A DNA stretch of 64,000 nucleotides from Paraburkholderia caballeronis (GCF_900104845.1 NZ_FNSR01000002.1:682001-746000), one strand, 5' to 3'. Counted from the first letter of the stretch, positions 45,449 to 55,533 are shown. Translations and numbers: made by a program. The notes: generated from the sequence alone by a model not told the origin.

Positions 45449-46147
45449 CTACCCGCCCGCTCCGCCCGCACTGCGCGCGCCCTCGCCGCGCGCGAGCCCC
45501 GCCAGCACGGCGAGCGCCGCGCCCGGCAGCGCGAGCGCCCAGAACGACGCCCAGCCGAACAGCAGCGCACCGGCCACCGCGCCGAGCGCAAAGCACAGCA
45601 GGGCGAGCACGGTCTCGGCGAGCCGCTGGCGCGCCCGCATCCGCTCGCGCGGCGCCGCGCCGCCGCGCACGATGCTCGCGAGATCGAGAACCGCCTGGGT
45701 GACGTTGCCGGTCATGACCGTGTTCGGGACGCCGCGCCGACCGACGACGCGATCGTGGGCGTTCTGCATGCCCATCGCGAGCGCGCCGAGCATCGCGCAC
45801 AACAGCGCCGACAGCGAGGACAGCTCCGCGAGCGGCGTCGCCGCGATGCCCGCCGCCGCGAACGCGACGAGCCCCAAGGCTTGGACGAGATAGAGCATCG
45901 ACGAGGTTCGCGCCGTCCCGCCCGCACGCGTGAGGTGCGCGAGCGCGGCGGCGAGCAGCACGCCGGCGACGAACGCGGGCAGCGTCGAGAGCTTCAGCAG
46001 GATGCCGTTGCCCGCGCCGCCGAGCGCCGCGCCGATCAGGATGAAGTTGCCAGTCACGTGCGCGGTGAACACGCCCGACAACGCGATGAAGCCGAGCGCA
46101 TCGACATAGCCGGCGATCATCGCGAGCACGCCGCCTTCGAGCTTCAT
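45449..46147 (-). CDS. DUF1275 (YoaK) family membrane protein
   Basis: 232 residues, about six hydrophobic segments (IAGYVDALGFIALSGVFTAHVTGNFILIG is the family signature with Asp and the TGN turn). The function of DUF1275 proteins is unknown; they are common in Burkholderia. ATG at 46147 has GGAG upstream and overlaps the XapX gene stop (ATGA). Strongly GC-rich with long Ala/Arg-rich stretches. Confidence 0.88.
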   Translation of the reverse strand: MKLEGGVLAMIAGYVDALGFIALSGVFTAHVTGNFILIGAALGGAGNGILLKLSTLPAFVAGVLLAAALAHLTRAGGTARTSSMLYLVQALGLVAFAAAGIAATPLAELSSLSALLCAMLGALAMGMQNAHDRVVGRRGVPNTVMTGNVTQAVLDLASIVRGGAAPRERMRARQRLAETVLALLCFALGAVAGALLFGWASFWALALPGAALAVLAGLARGEGARSAGGAGG

Positions 46148-46386
46148 TTGCTGCTCCCGTGCGCGTCGCTCGCGGGGGCTGCCGCCTCGGCGTCCGACGC
46201 TGCGCGCCCGGCCACGTTTTGCGCTGGATGCAGGTAGTCGCGCGCGACGGGAATCGCATGTTCGCCAAGCACGATGCCGAGCAGCCCGGCAAGCGCGATC
46301 AGCGGCGGCGCGGGCGACTGCACGCGCACGAGCCAATAGATCAAGCCGATCCCGAAGCCCACGCCCAGCGAAATCAGATAAGACAT
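46144..46386 (-). CDS. XapX-domain small membrane protein
   Basis: 80 residues. Two helices (SLGVGFGIGLIYWLVRV and LIALAGLLGIVLGEHAIPV) separated by QSPAPP are the XapX (DUF1427) signature. Usually found beside amidohydrolase/isochorismatase-like genes, as here. GGAG precedes the ATG at 46386. Function unknown; overlaps the DUF1275 gene. Confidence 0.85.
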   Translation of the reverse strand: MSYLISLGVGFGIGLIYWLVRVQSPAPPLIALAGLLGIVLGEHAIPVARDYLHPAQNVAGRAASDAEAAAPASDAHGSSK

Positions 46387-46405
46387 CTTTGCTCTCCAGA
46401 AACGG

Positions 46406-46864
46406 TCAGGGTTGCGATCGGCGCGCTCGCGCGCCGCGTAGCCGGATCTGCCCCGGACCGGCGATGACGACGGTCCCATACAGGATCAGCAGCATCCACG
46501 CGAACTGCCCCTCTTCGAGCGACCATGCCCGATGTACCATCGCGAGCGCGATCAGCGTCACCACGAGCAGCGGCACCGCCGCCGCGCGCGCCGCCACGCC
46601 CGCAATGACGAACCACGGACACAGCGCTTCGGCGAAGATCGCGAACAGCAGAGAGCTCCAACGGCCGAGATGGAACGGATCCTCGATGACCGCCAGCTGG
46701 GCGTGAAAATGCAGGACCTTCGGCACGCCATGCACGGCGAGTATCAGCAGGCTCGCGGCGACCCTGAGCCATAGCAGGCCGAAGTCCGCCGCGCGATAGT
46801 CGGGGCGGGCCGCTGCGCGCGCCGCCGTCATTCCGCTCGGGTATTGCTCGGTGCGTTGCGCCAT
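46406..46864 (-). CDS. DoxX-family membrane protein
   Basis: 152 residues, four helices. LLWLRVAASLLILAVHGVPKVLHF, then SSLLFAIFAEALCPWFVIAG and LIALAMVHRA match the DoxX fold (thiosulfate:quinone oxidoreductase-like small subunit or integral redox protein). Sits 20 bp before the XapX gene and 21 bp after the amidohydrolase, so it is part of the same operon. Precise role unknown. Confidence 0.82.
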   Translation of the reverse strand: MAQRTEQYPSGMTAARAAARPDYRAADFGLLWLRVAASLLILAVHGVPKVLHFHAQLAVIEDPFHLGRWSSLLFAIFAEALCPWFVIAGVAARAAAVPLLVVTLIALAMVHRAWSLEEGQFAWMLLILYGTVVIAGPGQIRLRGARARRSQP

Positions 46865-46885
46865 AGCGGTGCGGTTCCTGTCGGT

Positions 46886-48763
46886 TCAGAAGGCGAAGCA
46901 GCTGCAGCCGAGCGCGCCCCAGAAGGCATTGCCGTCGCCGGCGGGAACGCGGCTCGTCCATGCCCACATGTGGCGATGCTGGTGAACGCCGCACAGATTC
47001 GCGCAGCCGTCGACGCACGCGCGCTCGCTCGCCGCGGCCGGCCGATAGCGGCTGTAGCCGCCGAACTCGCCGACCGGCGACCATGAAGGACTGACCGGCA
47101 AGGCCGGCGGCGCATGCGCGCCGAACTCTTCGTCGGCATGCACGATCTTGCCGCCGACCACCGTCAGCACCGACGACAGATGCTTGATCGCGGCCTCGTC
47201 ACAGGTGAAATAGTCGTCGGTCAGTACCGCGAAATCGGCGAACTGCCCCGCCACCAGTTGCCCTTTGCGGTCCTCCTCGCCGGAGAACCAGGCGCTGCCG
47301 ACGGTGTAGCGCCGCAACGCCTCCATCCTGTCGAGCCGGTTCTCGGCGCCGTACAGCGCTGTCCCGCCGACGGTGCGCCCCGACACCAGCCAATACAACG
47401 AAACGAACGGATTGAAGCTGGCGACGCGCGTCGCGTCGGTGCCCGCACCGACCGGCAGTCCGGCGTCGAGCATCTGCCGGATCGGCGGCGTCTGCCTGAC
47501 GGCGTCGCTGCCGTAGCGCTCGATGAAGTACTCGCCCTGGAACGCCATGCGATGCTGCACGGCGATGCCGCCGCCGAGCGCCGCGATGCGCTCGATGTTG
47601 CGCGTCGAGATCGTTTCGCAATGGTCGAAGAACCATCGCAGGCCGGCGAACGGCACCTGGCGATCGACTCGCTCGAACACGTCGAGAAAGCGGCTGATCG
47701 ATTCATCGTAGGTCGCATGCAGCCGGAACGGCCAGCGGTTTTCGACGAGCAGCTTCACGACGGCTTCGAGTTCGCTTTCCATCGACGCCGGCAAGTCCGG
47801 GCGCGGCTCCAGAAAGTCCTCGAAGTCGGCCGCGGAAAACACCAGCATCTCGCCCGCGCCATTCATCCGCAGGAAGTCGTCGCCCTCGCCGGGCCGTGTC
47901 GCCTTGACCCACTTCGCGAAGTCCTCGATCTCGCGCTTCGCGTTCTGCGTGAACAGGTTGTAGGCGATGCGTACCGTTAGCTCGCCGCGTTTCGCAAGAT
48001 CCATGATGACCGCGTAATCGTCCGGATAGGACTGGTAGCCGCCCCCGGCGTCGATCGCGCTCGTCACGCCGAGCCGGTTCAACTCGCGCATGAACTGGCG
48101 GGTCGAATTCGCCTGGTCCTGCAGCGGCAGCTTCGGTCCCTTGGCGAGCGTCGCGTAGAGAATCCCCGCGTTGGGGCGGGCAATCAGCATGCCGGTCGGC
48201 TCGCCGTGGCGATCGCGCTGAATCTCGCCGCCGGGCGGATCGGCCGTGTCCTTCGTATAGCCGACGGCGCGCAGCGCGGCCGCGTTCAGCAACGCGCGGT
48301 CGTACAGATGCAGGATGAAGACCGGCGTGTCGGGCGCGATCGCGTTGATCTCGTCGAGCGTGGGGCCGCGCCGCTCGGCGAACTGGAATTCGTTCCACCC
48401 GCCGACCACCCGCACCCACTGCGGCGCGGGCGTGCGCGCCACCTGACGGCGCAGCATCGACAACGCATCCGACAGCGACGGCACGCCGTCCCATCGCAGT
48501 TCGAGGTTGAAGTTCAGTCCGCCCCGAATCACGTGAAGATGCGAGTCGTTTAGACCGGGGATGACCGTGCGGCCCTTGAGGTCGATCTTCAGGGTCTGCC
48601 CGCCGGCGCGCCGCATCACCGTCTCGTCGTTGCCCGCCGCGAGGATACGTCCGTCCTTCACCGCGAGCGCCGTCGCGAACGAACGTCGCTCGTCCTGCGT
48701 CGCCACCTTGCCGTTGAAAAAGACCGAGTCCGCGAGAACGTCGGTCGCGCTATCTGCCGTCAT
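46886..48763 (-). CDS. Amidohydrolase (YtcJ-like) with Cys/His-rich C-terminal tail
   Basis: 625 residues. Metal-dependent hydrolase fold: GLNDSHLHVIRGG gives the first HxH pair, later metal sites lie in FRLHATYDES and FFDHCETIS, and GAGTDATRV carries the catalytic Asp. YtcJ-type enzymes hydrolyse N-acyl or cyclic amides of varied structure. The last 55 residues are a separate tail with CVDGCANLCGVHQHRHMW and a terminal CSCFAF, looking like a metal-binding or redox appendage. The ATG at 48763 has GAGG upstream. Second gene of the operon. Confidence 0.88.
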   Translation of the reverse strand: MTADSATDVLADSVFFNGKVATQDERRSFATALAVKDGRILAAGNDETVMRRAGGQTLKIDLKGRTVIPGLNDSHLHVIRGGLNFNLELRWDGVPSLSDALSMLRRQVARTPAPQWVRVVGGWNEFQFAERRGPTLDEINAIAPDTPVFILHLYDRALLNAAALRAVGYTKDTADPPGGEIQRDRHGEPTGMLIARPNAGILYATLAKGPKLPLQDQANSTRQFMRELNRLGVTSAIDAGGGYQSYPDDYAVIMDLAKRGELTVRIAYNLFTQNAKREIEDFAKWVKATRPGEGDDFLRMNGAGEMLVFSAADFEDFLEPRPDLPASMESELEAVVKLLVENRWPFRLHATYDESISRFLDVFERVDRQVPFAGLRWFFDHCETISTRNIERIAALGGGIAVQHRMAFQGEYFIERYGSDAVRQTPPIRQMLDAGLPVGAGTDATRVASFNPFVSLYWLVSGRTVGGTALYGAENRLDRMEALRRYTVGSAWFSGEEDRKGQLVAGQFADFAVLTDDYFTCDEAAIKHLSSVLTVVGGKIVHADEEFGAHAPPALPVSPSWSPVGEFGGYSRYRPAAASERACVDGCANLCGVHQHRHMWAWTSRVPAGDGNAFWGALGCSCFAF

Positions 48764-48822
48764 GGAAACCTCACGCGTCGATGTCCGGCGCCGCGTGCGC
48801 CGGACGGGTTGCACGGGGCCGC

Positions 48823-49461
48823 TCAGCGGCCGGCTTCGCTGGCGTGTTCGCCGAGAATCTGCTTCGCGTAGCGCACGCCGATGCCGTAGGCGCTGTGCGC
48901 CTTGAAGATCTCCATGCAGCCGTCGTAGGTCTCGCTGCGCGCCCAGTCGCGTTGCAGTTCCATCATGAATTGCAGCGAATTGATCGGCACCGCGCCCAGT
49001 TGCACGACGCGCTGCACGGCGCGTTCGTGAGCTTCGGGCGTGATGTCGCCGCAGGCATCGGTCGCGACATAGATCTCATAGCCGGCGGCGATCATCTGCA
49101 CGGTCGGGAACGCGACACAGACTTCGGTCCACAGCCCGGCCAGCACGATCTTCTTGCGGCCCGTCGCTTCGACTGCCTTGCGAAACGCCGTATCTTCCCA
49201 GGCGTTCATCGAGGTGCGGTCGATCGGCTCGACGTGCGGCAGGATCGACTGGATCTCGGGCAGAAGATGGCCGCTGAACGAGTCGGCCGCGATGGTCGAG
49301 AGAATCGTCGGTACGTTGAAGAGCTTCGCGGCTTTCGCGAGAATCTGCGCGTTGTGCAGAACGACGGTGCGTTCGTGCGAATTCACGCCGAAGAACATTT
49401 GCGGCTGATGATCGACCAGCGCCAGCGCGCAGGTATCGGGAGTAAGTAGTTCGTGTGCCAT
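48823..49461 (-). CDS. Isochorismatase-family cysteine hydrolase
   Basis: 212 residues. Catalytic Asp17 in LALVDHQPQMF, Lys in GRKKIVLAG and Cys in LWTEVCVAFPT form the triad of this family (nicotinamidase, YcaC-like hydrolases). The KxxxAG...TEVC spacing fits YcaC-like amidases. AGGAG precedes the ATG at 49461. First gene of the operon; a dedicated hydrolase pair (this and the amidohydrolase) suggests an amide or N-containing substrate (inference). Confidence 0.9.
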   Translation of the reverse strand: MAHELLTPDTCALALVDHQPQMFFGVNSHERTVVLHNAQILAKAAKLFNVPTILSTIAADSFSGHLLPEIQSILPHVEPIDRTSMNAWEDTAFRKAVEATGRKKIVLAGLWTEVCVAFPTVQMIAAGYEIYVATDACGDITPEAHERAVQRVVQLGAVPINSLQFMMELQRDWARSETYDGCMEIFKAHSAYGIGVRYAKQILGEHASEAGR

Positions 49462-49895
49462 GAGGGGCTCCTGAGTTCCAGTGAAAGGATCGTCGTCATC
49501 CGAAGCGACGATGGGCAACGCGACGTTCGGCTCTGCAAGCACCGCCCCATGGAGCGGGACAGCAATCTCAACGTCAGGTGCATCATATAAATCGCCGCTC
49601 CGAAAAGTCCTTTTTCTGTATGAAGCCTTATGAACGGGTCATCGTCATGTGCGTCGACCGCTCGCTATGAATGTGGCCAAAGCCCATCTGTGCTCGACCA
49701 GCAGCGTGCGCGCGGCACACACGATGCGCTGCATCGGCACCACGCTCCGATACCGGTTAAGAAGTTTTAATAAATGGGCAAGGACATTCAGTCGCTAGCG
49801 GTCTAGCCTTCAAGCGACACCCTCCAACGGCCTCGCTGTTAGTGCGCGACAGCGACAGCAGACGATGCCGTCTCCCCCTTCAGAAAGGCAAGGAC
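49462..49895. other. Divergent control region: isochorismatase operon / catalase
   Basis: No gene seen. A TATGAT -10-like hexamer for the minus-strand operon lies near 49585. An AT-rich patch at 49758-49778 is a likely part of the catalase promoter. I saw no clear OxyR-type site by eye. Confidence 0.45.
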
Positions 49896-51347
49896 ATGAT
49901 CAAACGAACCCTGACGACGGCATCCGGCGCGCCGGTCGGCGACAACCAGAATTCGCAGACGGCCGGCCCCCGAGGACCGGTGACGCTGCAGGACTTCTGG
50001 TTGACGGAAAAGCTCGCGCACTTCAACCGTGAAGTGATTCCGGAGCGCCGGGTTCATGCAAAAGGTTCAGGAGCATTCGGTACGTTGACGGTGACTCACG
50101 ACATCACCCGCTTCACTCGTGCCAAAGCCCTTGCCCCCGGCAAGGTGACCACTGCCTTCGCTCGTTTTTCGACCGTGGCCGGAGAGCGCGGAGCCGCCGA
50201 CGCCGAACGAGACCTGAGAGGTTTCTCAGTCAAGTTCTATACCGAAGACGGAAACTGGGACATCGTGGGCAATAACACACCGGTATTCTTCGTTCGTGAT
50301 CCGCTGAAGTTCCCTGACTTCATCCGTACTCAGAAACGCCATCCACAGACCAATCTCCGAGATGCCACAGCAATGTGGGATTTCTGGTCACGCACGCCCG
50401 AATCGCTGCATCAAGTGACGATCCTGATGAGCGACCGCGGTATTCCGAAAAACTATCGGCAGATGCACGGCTTCGGCTCCCACACATATTCACTGATAAA
50501 CGAGAAAAACGAGCGCTTCTATGTGAAATTTCATTTTCGCTCGAAACAGGGCATCGAAAATTACACGAATGCGGAGGCCAACGAGTTGGTCGGAAACGAC
50601 CGCGAGAGTGCACAGCGCGACCTGTATGAACAGATTGAAAACGGCAATTTTCCGCGTTGGCGCTTCTGCATTCAGGTAATAACCGAAGCGCAGGCCCGCG
50701 AATCCAGCGCCAACCCGTTCGACGTCACCAAAACATGGTCTCAGAAGACGTATCCGTTGATCGACGTAGGCGTATTGGAGCTCAACCGCAACCCCGAGAA
50801 CTACTTCGCCGACGTCGAACAGGCCGCGTTCTCGCCAGCCAACATCGTGCCGGGAGTCGGGTTTTCTCCCGACAGGATGCTGCAGGCGCGCATCTTCGCT
50901 TACACCGATGCGCAGCGCTACCGGCTTGGCATCAACCATCATCAGATTCCGGTCAACGCACCGCAAGTGTCCGGTGCTAACAGCTTTCATCGCGATGGTG
51001 CCATGCGTGTCGACGGCAATCTCGGCAGAACGTTGAACTATGAGCCCAACCGTGAAGGACTATTTGCGCAAGATTCTTCGACAAGTGAGCCATCTCTCCA
51101 CATCGACGGCGACGTGGCCCGCTACGACCACCGTATCGATGCAGACTACTTCAGCCATCCGCGCGCGCTATATGCCCTCTTCGACGCCGGGCAGCGCGAG
51201 CGGCTCTACCGAAACGTCGCCGAAGCCATGGTCGGAGTACCGGAGGACGTGGTAAACCGTCAGTTGGCGTTGTTCGACGAGGTCCATCCCGACTACGGTA
51301 ACGGCGTACGAAGCGCTCTTGCCCGCGGGATTCCGCCGCAAAAATAG
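49896..51347 (+). CDS. Monofunctional haem catalase (clade 3-like)
   Basis: Breaks down hydrogen peroxide; 483 residues, small-subunit type, no C-terminal flavodoxin-like domain. Essential residues are visible: distal His54 in [12 protein letters not shown], distal Asn near 127 in [10 protein letters not shown], and the proximal haem Tyr near 340 in [14 protein letters not shown]. The ATG at 49896 follows an AAAGGCAAGGA purine tract. It is transcribed away from the GC-rich operon. Cytoplasmic (no signal). Confidence 0.95.
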   Translation: MIKRTLTTASGAPVGDNQNSQTAGPRGPVTLQDFWLTEKLAHFNREVIPERRVHAKGSGAFGTLTVTHDITRFTRAKALAPGKVTTAFARFSTVAGERGAADAERDLRGFSVKFYTEDGNWDIVGNNTPVFFVRDPLKFPDFIRTQKRHPQTNLRDATAMWDFWSRTPESLHQVTILMSDRGIPKNYRQMHGFGSHTYSLINEKNERFYVKFHFRSKQGIENYTNAEANELVGNDRESAQRDLYEQIENGNFPRWRFCIQVITEAQARESSANPFDVTKTWSQKTYPLIDVGVLELNRNPENYFADVEQAAFSPANIVPGVGFSPDRMLQARIFAYTDAQRYRLGINHHQIPVNAPQVSGANSFHRDGAMRVDGNLGRTLNYEPNREGLFAQDSSTSEPSLHIDGDVARYDHRIDADYFSHPRALYALFDAGQRERLYRNVAEAMVGVPEDVVNRQLALFDEVHPDYGNGVRSALARGIPPQK

Positions 51348-51465
51348 CGGATACGCTCGACCGCGTGCGCGCTCGCGCACGGTGGCGCCGCGGCTTCGGC
51401 AATACACCGCACGAAGCTCAGCGTGCGGCAAAGGACGGCGCCAACAGTACCGAACGTAAAGGCAA

Positions 51466-52398
51466 CTATGCGGTCTTTGATGGCCGGCGCGCCTGCAGGT
51501 CTCGCGCGAGCCAACCGGAGATATCCTGGTTGCGCAGGCGCTCGATCCACCATTTCAATGCGCGATTTTCTTTTTCACCTTTCCGCCATGCCAGATAAAT
51601 CCGGGCGACGTCGCGCATGCCGTCCACCTGCTTCACAACCAGGCGACCGCCCGACACCGCTTCCCTCGCAACATGCTCGGGCAATACACCCATCACAATT
51701 CCGGCGCACATGGCCTCCAGCTTCGCCACCAGCGTCGGCACGCCAATCGACTGCCATGCGCCTGCATCGCCGTACTCCCCTATGTCGGGCAGACTGTCTT
51801 CAGTGTCGATGCCGCGATACCGCCGGATCACGTCTGCCGAAAGCGGTTCGGGTGCCCGCGCGAGTGGGTGGCAACGGGAGACGGCAAACACATAGCGCAC
51901 GCAACCGATCGAATGCGTCACAAGACCTTCCGGTTCCGGAGGTTCGCCAGCAGCGCCGACCACAAGATCCGCATCCCCTGATCTCAGGGCTTGCCACGTT
52001 TCGCCCCGCCATCCACGATAAAGGCTCAGGTGCGTATGCACGGCATAAGAACAAAACGCGTCGACATGTGGCCACATCGCGTCGAGCGGCAAGAGTTCGT
52101 CGATATACAACCTCGCGTGAGCCGGCCACCCACACTCGATCCGCTGGGCTCTGAGCTGCAAGTCGCGCGCCGCACCCAGCAGACGACGACCTTCGTCCAC
52201 CACCGTTCGGCCAGCCAACGTCAACTTCGCATGGCGGCCAGTACGATCGAATAGGACCACGCCGAGATCGCTTTCGAGCTTCTGTATCTGGTAACTCAGC
52301 GCGGATGGCACCCGGTTGAGCACACCTGCAGCCGCAGCAAAGCTTCCCTTTCGGTCGATTGCATCGAGTATCTCCAGCGCATCAAAAGAGAGTTTCAT
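51466..52398 (-). CDS. LysR-family transcriptional regulator
   Basis: 310 residues: MKLSFDALEILDAIDRKGSFAAAAGVLNRVPSALSYQIQKLESDLG, then an effector domain of the same subgroup as the protein at 39789 (shared LPLDAMW and AWR...KWWIERL). Convergent with catalase. Start at 52398; the longer frame has no HTH character. Target unknown. Confidence 0.88.
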   Translation of the reverse strand: MKLSFDALEILDAIDRKGSFAAAAGVLNRVPSALSYQIQKLESDLGVVLFDRTGRHAKLTLAGRTVVDEGRRLLGAARDLQLRAQRIECGWPAHARLYIDELLPLDAMWPHVDAFCSYAVHTHLSLYRGWRGETWQALRSGDADLVVGAAGEPPEPEGLVTHSIGCVRYVFAVSRCHPLARAPEPLSADVIRRYRGIDTEDSLPDIGEYGDAGAWQSIGVPTLVAKLEAMCAGIVMGVLPEHVAREAVSGGRLVVKQVDGMRDVARIYLAWRKGEKENRALKWWIERLRNQDISGWLARDLQARRPSKTA

Positions 52399-52578
52399 TG
52401 GAAGACGCCCGTCGGACTCGAAATGTTGCACGAAGGTTAACCGGTCCCGGCTTCGTGAACAACGCTCCGGGGTTCGCCTGTCGCAAACCATGCGTTCATG
52501 TAATGCAAATATCGTGTGCCGGTCCGTTTTGCCGGATGCCGCGTCTTCGGGGGACGCTGTCGAAGCACGCGCAGTCAT

Positions 52579-53517
52579 TCATGTCTGTTCGTCGCCAGCG
52601 ACGGCCGCAAGAAGGGCCTCATCCCAGTGCGGCTCGCGCGGGTATCGTTCAACGATAAACTCGACGAACAGCTTCACCTTCGTCGTCAATCGATGCGTTG
52701 ACGGATATACGGCGGAGAGCCACAGCGGCGGCGCTGCATAATCGGGAAGCACGCGCAGCAGCCTGCGCTCCAGAAGATCGGGCGCCGCAACCATCGTCGG
52801 CAGATATACGACACCGGCCCCCGCGCGGGCAAACTCTAGCAGCATATGCACGCTATTCGTCTTCAGGACCGGATTGAGCGTGACCTCGAAACACTCGTCC
52901 CGCTTCATGAACGGCCATTTGTCTCCCCATGGGTAATAGGAGTAACGTGCGAAATCGTGGTTGAGCAAGTCGGACGGAGTATGGAGCGGCGGTTCGCATT
53001 CGACGTAATCGGGCGATGCGCACAGCATTCCGCGAACGGGGAACAGTCGACGCTCGATCAGGGCGTCTGACGCCGGAGGAAAAATCTGCAGTGCAAGGTC
53101 GAATCCTTCCTGCACGGGATCGATTACCCGGTCGTTGACGACCACGGTGAATTCGACGCGCGGGTATCGTTCGCGAAACCGGATCACGGCATCGGAAAAA
53201 TGTCCGAGCGCGAATCCCGGCAGCACGTGAACGTTCAGCATACCGCTGGGCGATGCGTCCGCAAGGCCTGGGCGCTGAGCCAGATCGCGAATTCGGTTCA
53301 CGATTTCCACACATTCGCGATAGTAGCTCTCGCCAGCTTCAGACAGGCGGACGGCTCTTGTAGACCTATGAAAGAGCGACACGCCAAAACGCTCTTCCAA
53401 CTGCTTTACTCGAACAGTGATGACCGATTTGGCAACGCCGAGCTGGCGCGCGGCGCTGGCAAAACTTTGCGCTTCAGCCGCGCGGACAAAGGCCTCCATC
53501 GAAACGAACAGGTCCAT
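52579..53517 (-). CDS. LysR-family transcriptional regulator
   Basis: 312 residues: winged helix MDLFVSMEAFVRAAEAQSFASAARQLGVAKSVITVRVKQLEERFGVSLFHRSTRAVRLSE, effector domain of the CrgA/DmlR-like group. The ATG at 53517 has GGAG five bases upstream; the GTG at 53523 is less likely. Divergent from the LysR gene at 53683 over 165 bp, so they may cross-regulate. Confidence 0.88.
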   Translation of the reverse strand: MDLFVSMEAFVRAAEAQSFASAARQLGVAKSVITVRVKQLEERFGVSLFHRSTRAVRLSEAGESYYRECVEIVNRIRDLAQRPGLADASPSGMLNVHVLPGFALGHFSDAVIRFRERYPRVEFTVVVNDRVIDPVQEGFDLALQIFPPASDALIERRLFPVRGMLCASPDYVECEPPLHTPSDLLNHDFARYSYYPWGDKWPFMKRDECFEVTLNPVLKTNSVHMLLEFARAGAGVVYLPTMVAAPDLLERRLLRVLPDYAAPPLWLSAVYPSTHRLTTKVKLFVEFIVERYPREPHWDEALLAAVAGDEQT

Positions 53518-53682
53518 CGGCACTCCACTTCCCGGTGTCGGTAATTTAAATAATCAGACGATATTTAACGATCGCGCGCTTGTCCAGGGTTGCGGGAGAG
53601 GGCCTCCACTCGCGTCGATAGATCGTCCACTCTCTGTAGAATGTAGGCGAAAAGTATGCTATAGGGCGACCAGGGCAACGCT

Positions 53683-54588
53683 ATGGATAAATTCTCTGCG
53701 CTTCGCGCATTCGTGGAAGTAGCCGAGGCCGGCGGCTTTTCGAGCGCAGCACGCCGTCTTTCCCTCGCAACGTCGTCGGTGGTTCGCTCGGTGGACGCAC
53801 TCGAACAGTCGCTGGGCACCGTTCTGCTAAACCGAACCACCCGACGCGTAACGCTGTCCGACGCGGGCGCGGCCTATTATGGCCGGGCAAAAAAAATTCT
53901 CGAAGATCTAGCAGACGCCGACTCGTTGGTAGCCGACCGGGGTGAAGAACCGTCCGGACCGCTACGGGTATCGGTGCCAGTGGCTTATGGCGCGCACCGG
54001 ATCGCGCCGCGCGTTTCGACTTTCCTCGCCCGGTACCCGCGGCTGAACCTCGACATGAGACTAAGCGACGACATGGTCGATCTTGTCACCGAGCGCATCG
54101 ACGTTGCTATCCGCCTCGGTGAAGCGGCGCCCACAGCTGATGTCGTCGCAAGAAAACTGGGCAGTTTCCGCCGGCATGTCGTTGCAAGCAACGCCTATCT
54201 GTCCATCCATGGAGCACCAGCCACACCGCACGATCTCATGAACCACCACTGCTTGTGCTTTTCCTTTCGAAGTGACCAGCAAGTCTGGACGTTCTCCGGC
54301 AATGAGGACATAACGAAGGTGGCCGTCTCAGGACGCATAAAATCCAACAATACCGAGGTGCTGCGCGAGGTCGCGCTCGATGGCAGCGGCATCGCACTGC
54401 TGCCCGACTGGCTGGTCGACAAGGATATCGAGCATGGCAGATTGCACAAGCTGTTTGACGACTACGACGTACATCCCGACGATGCCCTCTCGGTAATCAG
54501 CGCACTTTATCTTCCGAACCAGCGAGGCTCAACTCGCATCGGAGCGTTCATCGAGTTCATTACATCGCTCATCGGCACCTCGAGATGA
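53683..54588 (+). CDS. LysR-family transcriptional regulator
   Basis: 301 residues: winged helix MDKFSALRAFVEVAEAGGFSSAARRLSLATSSVVRSVDALEQSLGTVLLNRTTRRVTLSDAG and a CrgA-like effector domain (RIDVAIRLGEAAPTADVVARKLG). Divergent from the LysR gene at 52579 and upstream of the TetR gene, on the same strand as the catabolic operon. Confidence 0.88.
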   Translation: MDKFSALRAFVEVAEAGGFSSAARRLSLATSSVVRSVDALEQSLGTVLLNRTTRRVTLSDAGAAYYGRAKKILEDLADADSLVADRGEEPSGPLRVSVPVAYGAHRIAPRVSTFLARYPRLNLDMRLSDDMVDLVTERIDVAIRLGEAAPTADVVARKLGSFRRHVVASNAYLSIHGAPATPHDLMNHHCLCFSFRSDQQVWTFSGNEDITKVAVSGRIKSNNTEVLREVALDGSGIALLPDWLVDKDIEHGRLHKLFDDYDVHPDDALSVISALYLPNQRGSTRIGAFIEFITSLIGTSR

Positions 54589-54700
54589 TCTCACTGCACC
54601 GGCTTTCACCCGCTAGACAATAAATCGGGACAGCAATGGCCGTAGCCAGCGCTGCACAAACTTTGTATGATGCGTCGACTCACATTGCGACGCATCCGAT

Positions 54701-55423
54701 ATGGTTGCCACAAAACAGCGAAAGACGCTTCCAGCACGGAGCGACAGCGAGGCGTCCGGTCCTAGCGGAACGTCCCGCCGTCTGGCTCCTGAAATCCGTG
54801 AAAAACAGATCCTCCTGAAAGCCGTCGAGCACTTTGCGACTCACGGATTCTCAGGTAGCACGCGCGAACTGGCACGGCAGATCGGCGTGACCCAACCCCT
54901 CCTCTACCGCTACTTTCCCAGCAAGGAAGTGCTGATTGACCGCGTCTACGACGAGGTCTTCAAATGGGACCCGAACTGGATCAGGCAGATAAAGGATCGC
55001 TCGATCCCGATCCAGGAACGCATGGTCAACTTTTACACCGCTTATGCCGACGTTATTCTCCGCCGTGAATGGATCCGAATATTCATTTTTGCCGGGCTGA
55101 CGCGTGAAGGCATCAACACGAGATATCTCGCGCGCCTTCGCGAACAGATATTCATTCCGGTCATGGGCGAAGTGCGCCATGCCTACGATTTGCCGCCGCC
55201 GGCCAATGCGAAGGAGCGCGAAACTGATCAGGAACTGATCTGGAGCCTGCACGCGAGCATTTTCTACCTCGGCGTGCGCAAGTGGATCTACGGGCTGCCC
55301 GTGACCGACGATCTCCATGCCAATATTTCGTGCCAGATCGACGCGTTCCTTAATGGCGTCCCGAAAGCGATGAAGAAGACTGCGTCGCGCACGCCACGAT
55401 TCGGCAAAAAGCAAACCGCGTAA
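54701..55423 (+). CDS. TetR-family regulator
   Basis: 240 residues. The HTH occupies about 33-80 (IREKQILLKAVEHFATHGFSGSTRELARQIGVTQPLLYRYFPSKEVLIDRVY), followed by the helical ligand/dimer domain. The N-terminal 30 residues are basic and unstructured. It precedes the catabolic operon by 160 bp in the same direction; a large near-palindrome lies between, and it is the obvious candidate to bind it (inference). Ligand unknown. Confidence 0.88.
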   Translation: MVATKQRKTLPARSDSEASGPSGTSRRLAPEIREKQILLKAVEHFATHGFSGSTRELARQIGVTQPLLYRYFPSKEVLIDRVYDEVFKWDPNWIRQIKDRSIPIQERMVNFYTAYADVILRREWIRIFIFAGLTREGINTRYLARLREQIFIPVMGEVRHAYDLPPPANAKERETDQELIWSLHASIFYLGVRKWIYGLPVTDDLHANISCQIDAFLNGVPKAMKKTASRTPRFGKKQTA

Positions 55424-55533
55424 TCAACCACTCCAGCTGTCGTCGCCATTGCCATCGCCGACACATCTTCAGGGCGACTCCCAGGGTTTATACCGGCGAT
55501 TCCCACCCTTGCTCTCCATCAAACATCTACTAC

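Noticed and set aside
44155..46237. Long plus-strand frames of 400 and 340 codons
   Set aside because: Arg/Ala-rich shadows typical of very GC-rich DNA, opposite to the coupled VOC, DUF1275 and XapX genes.
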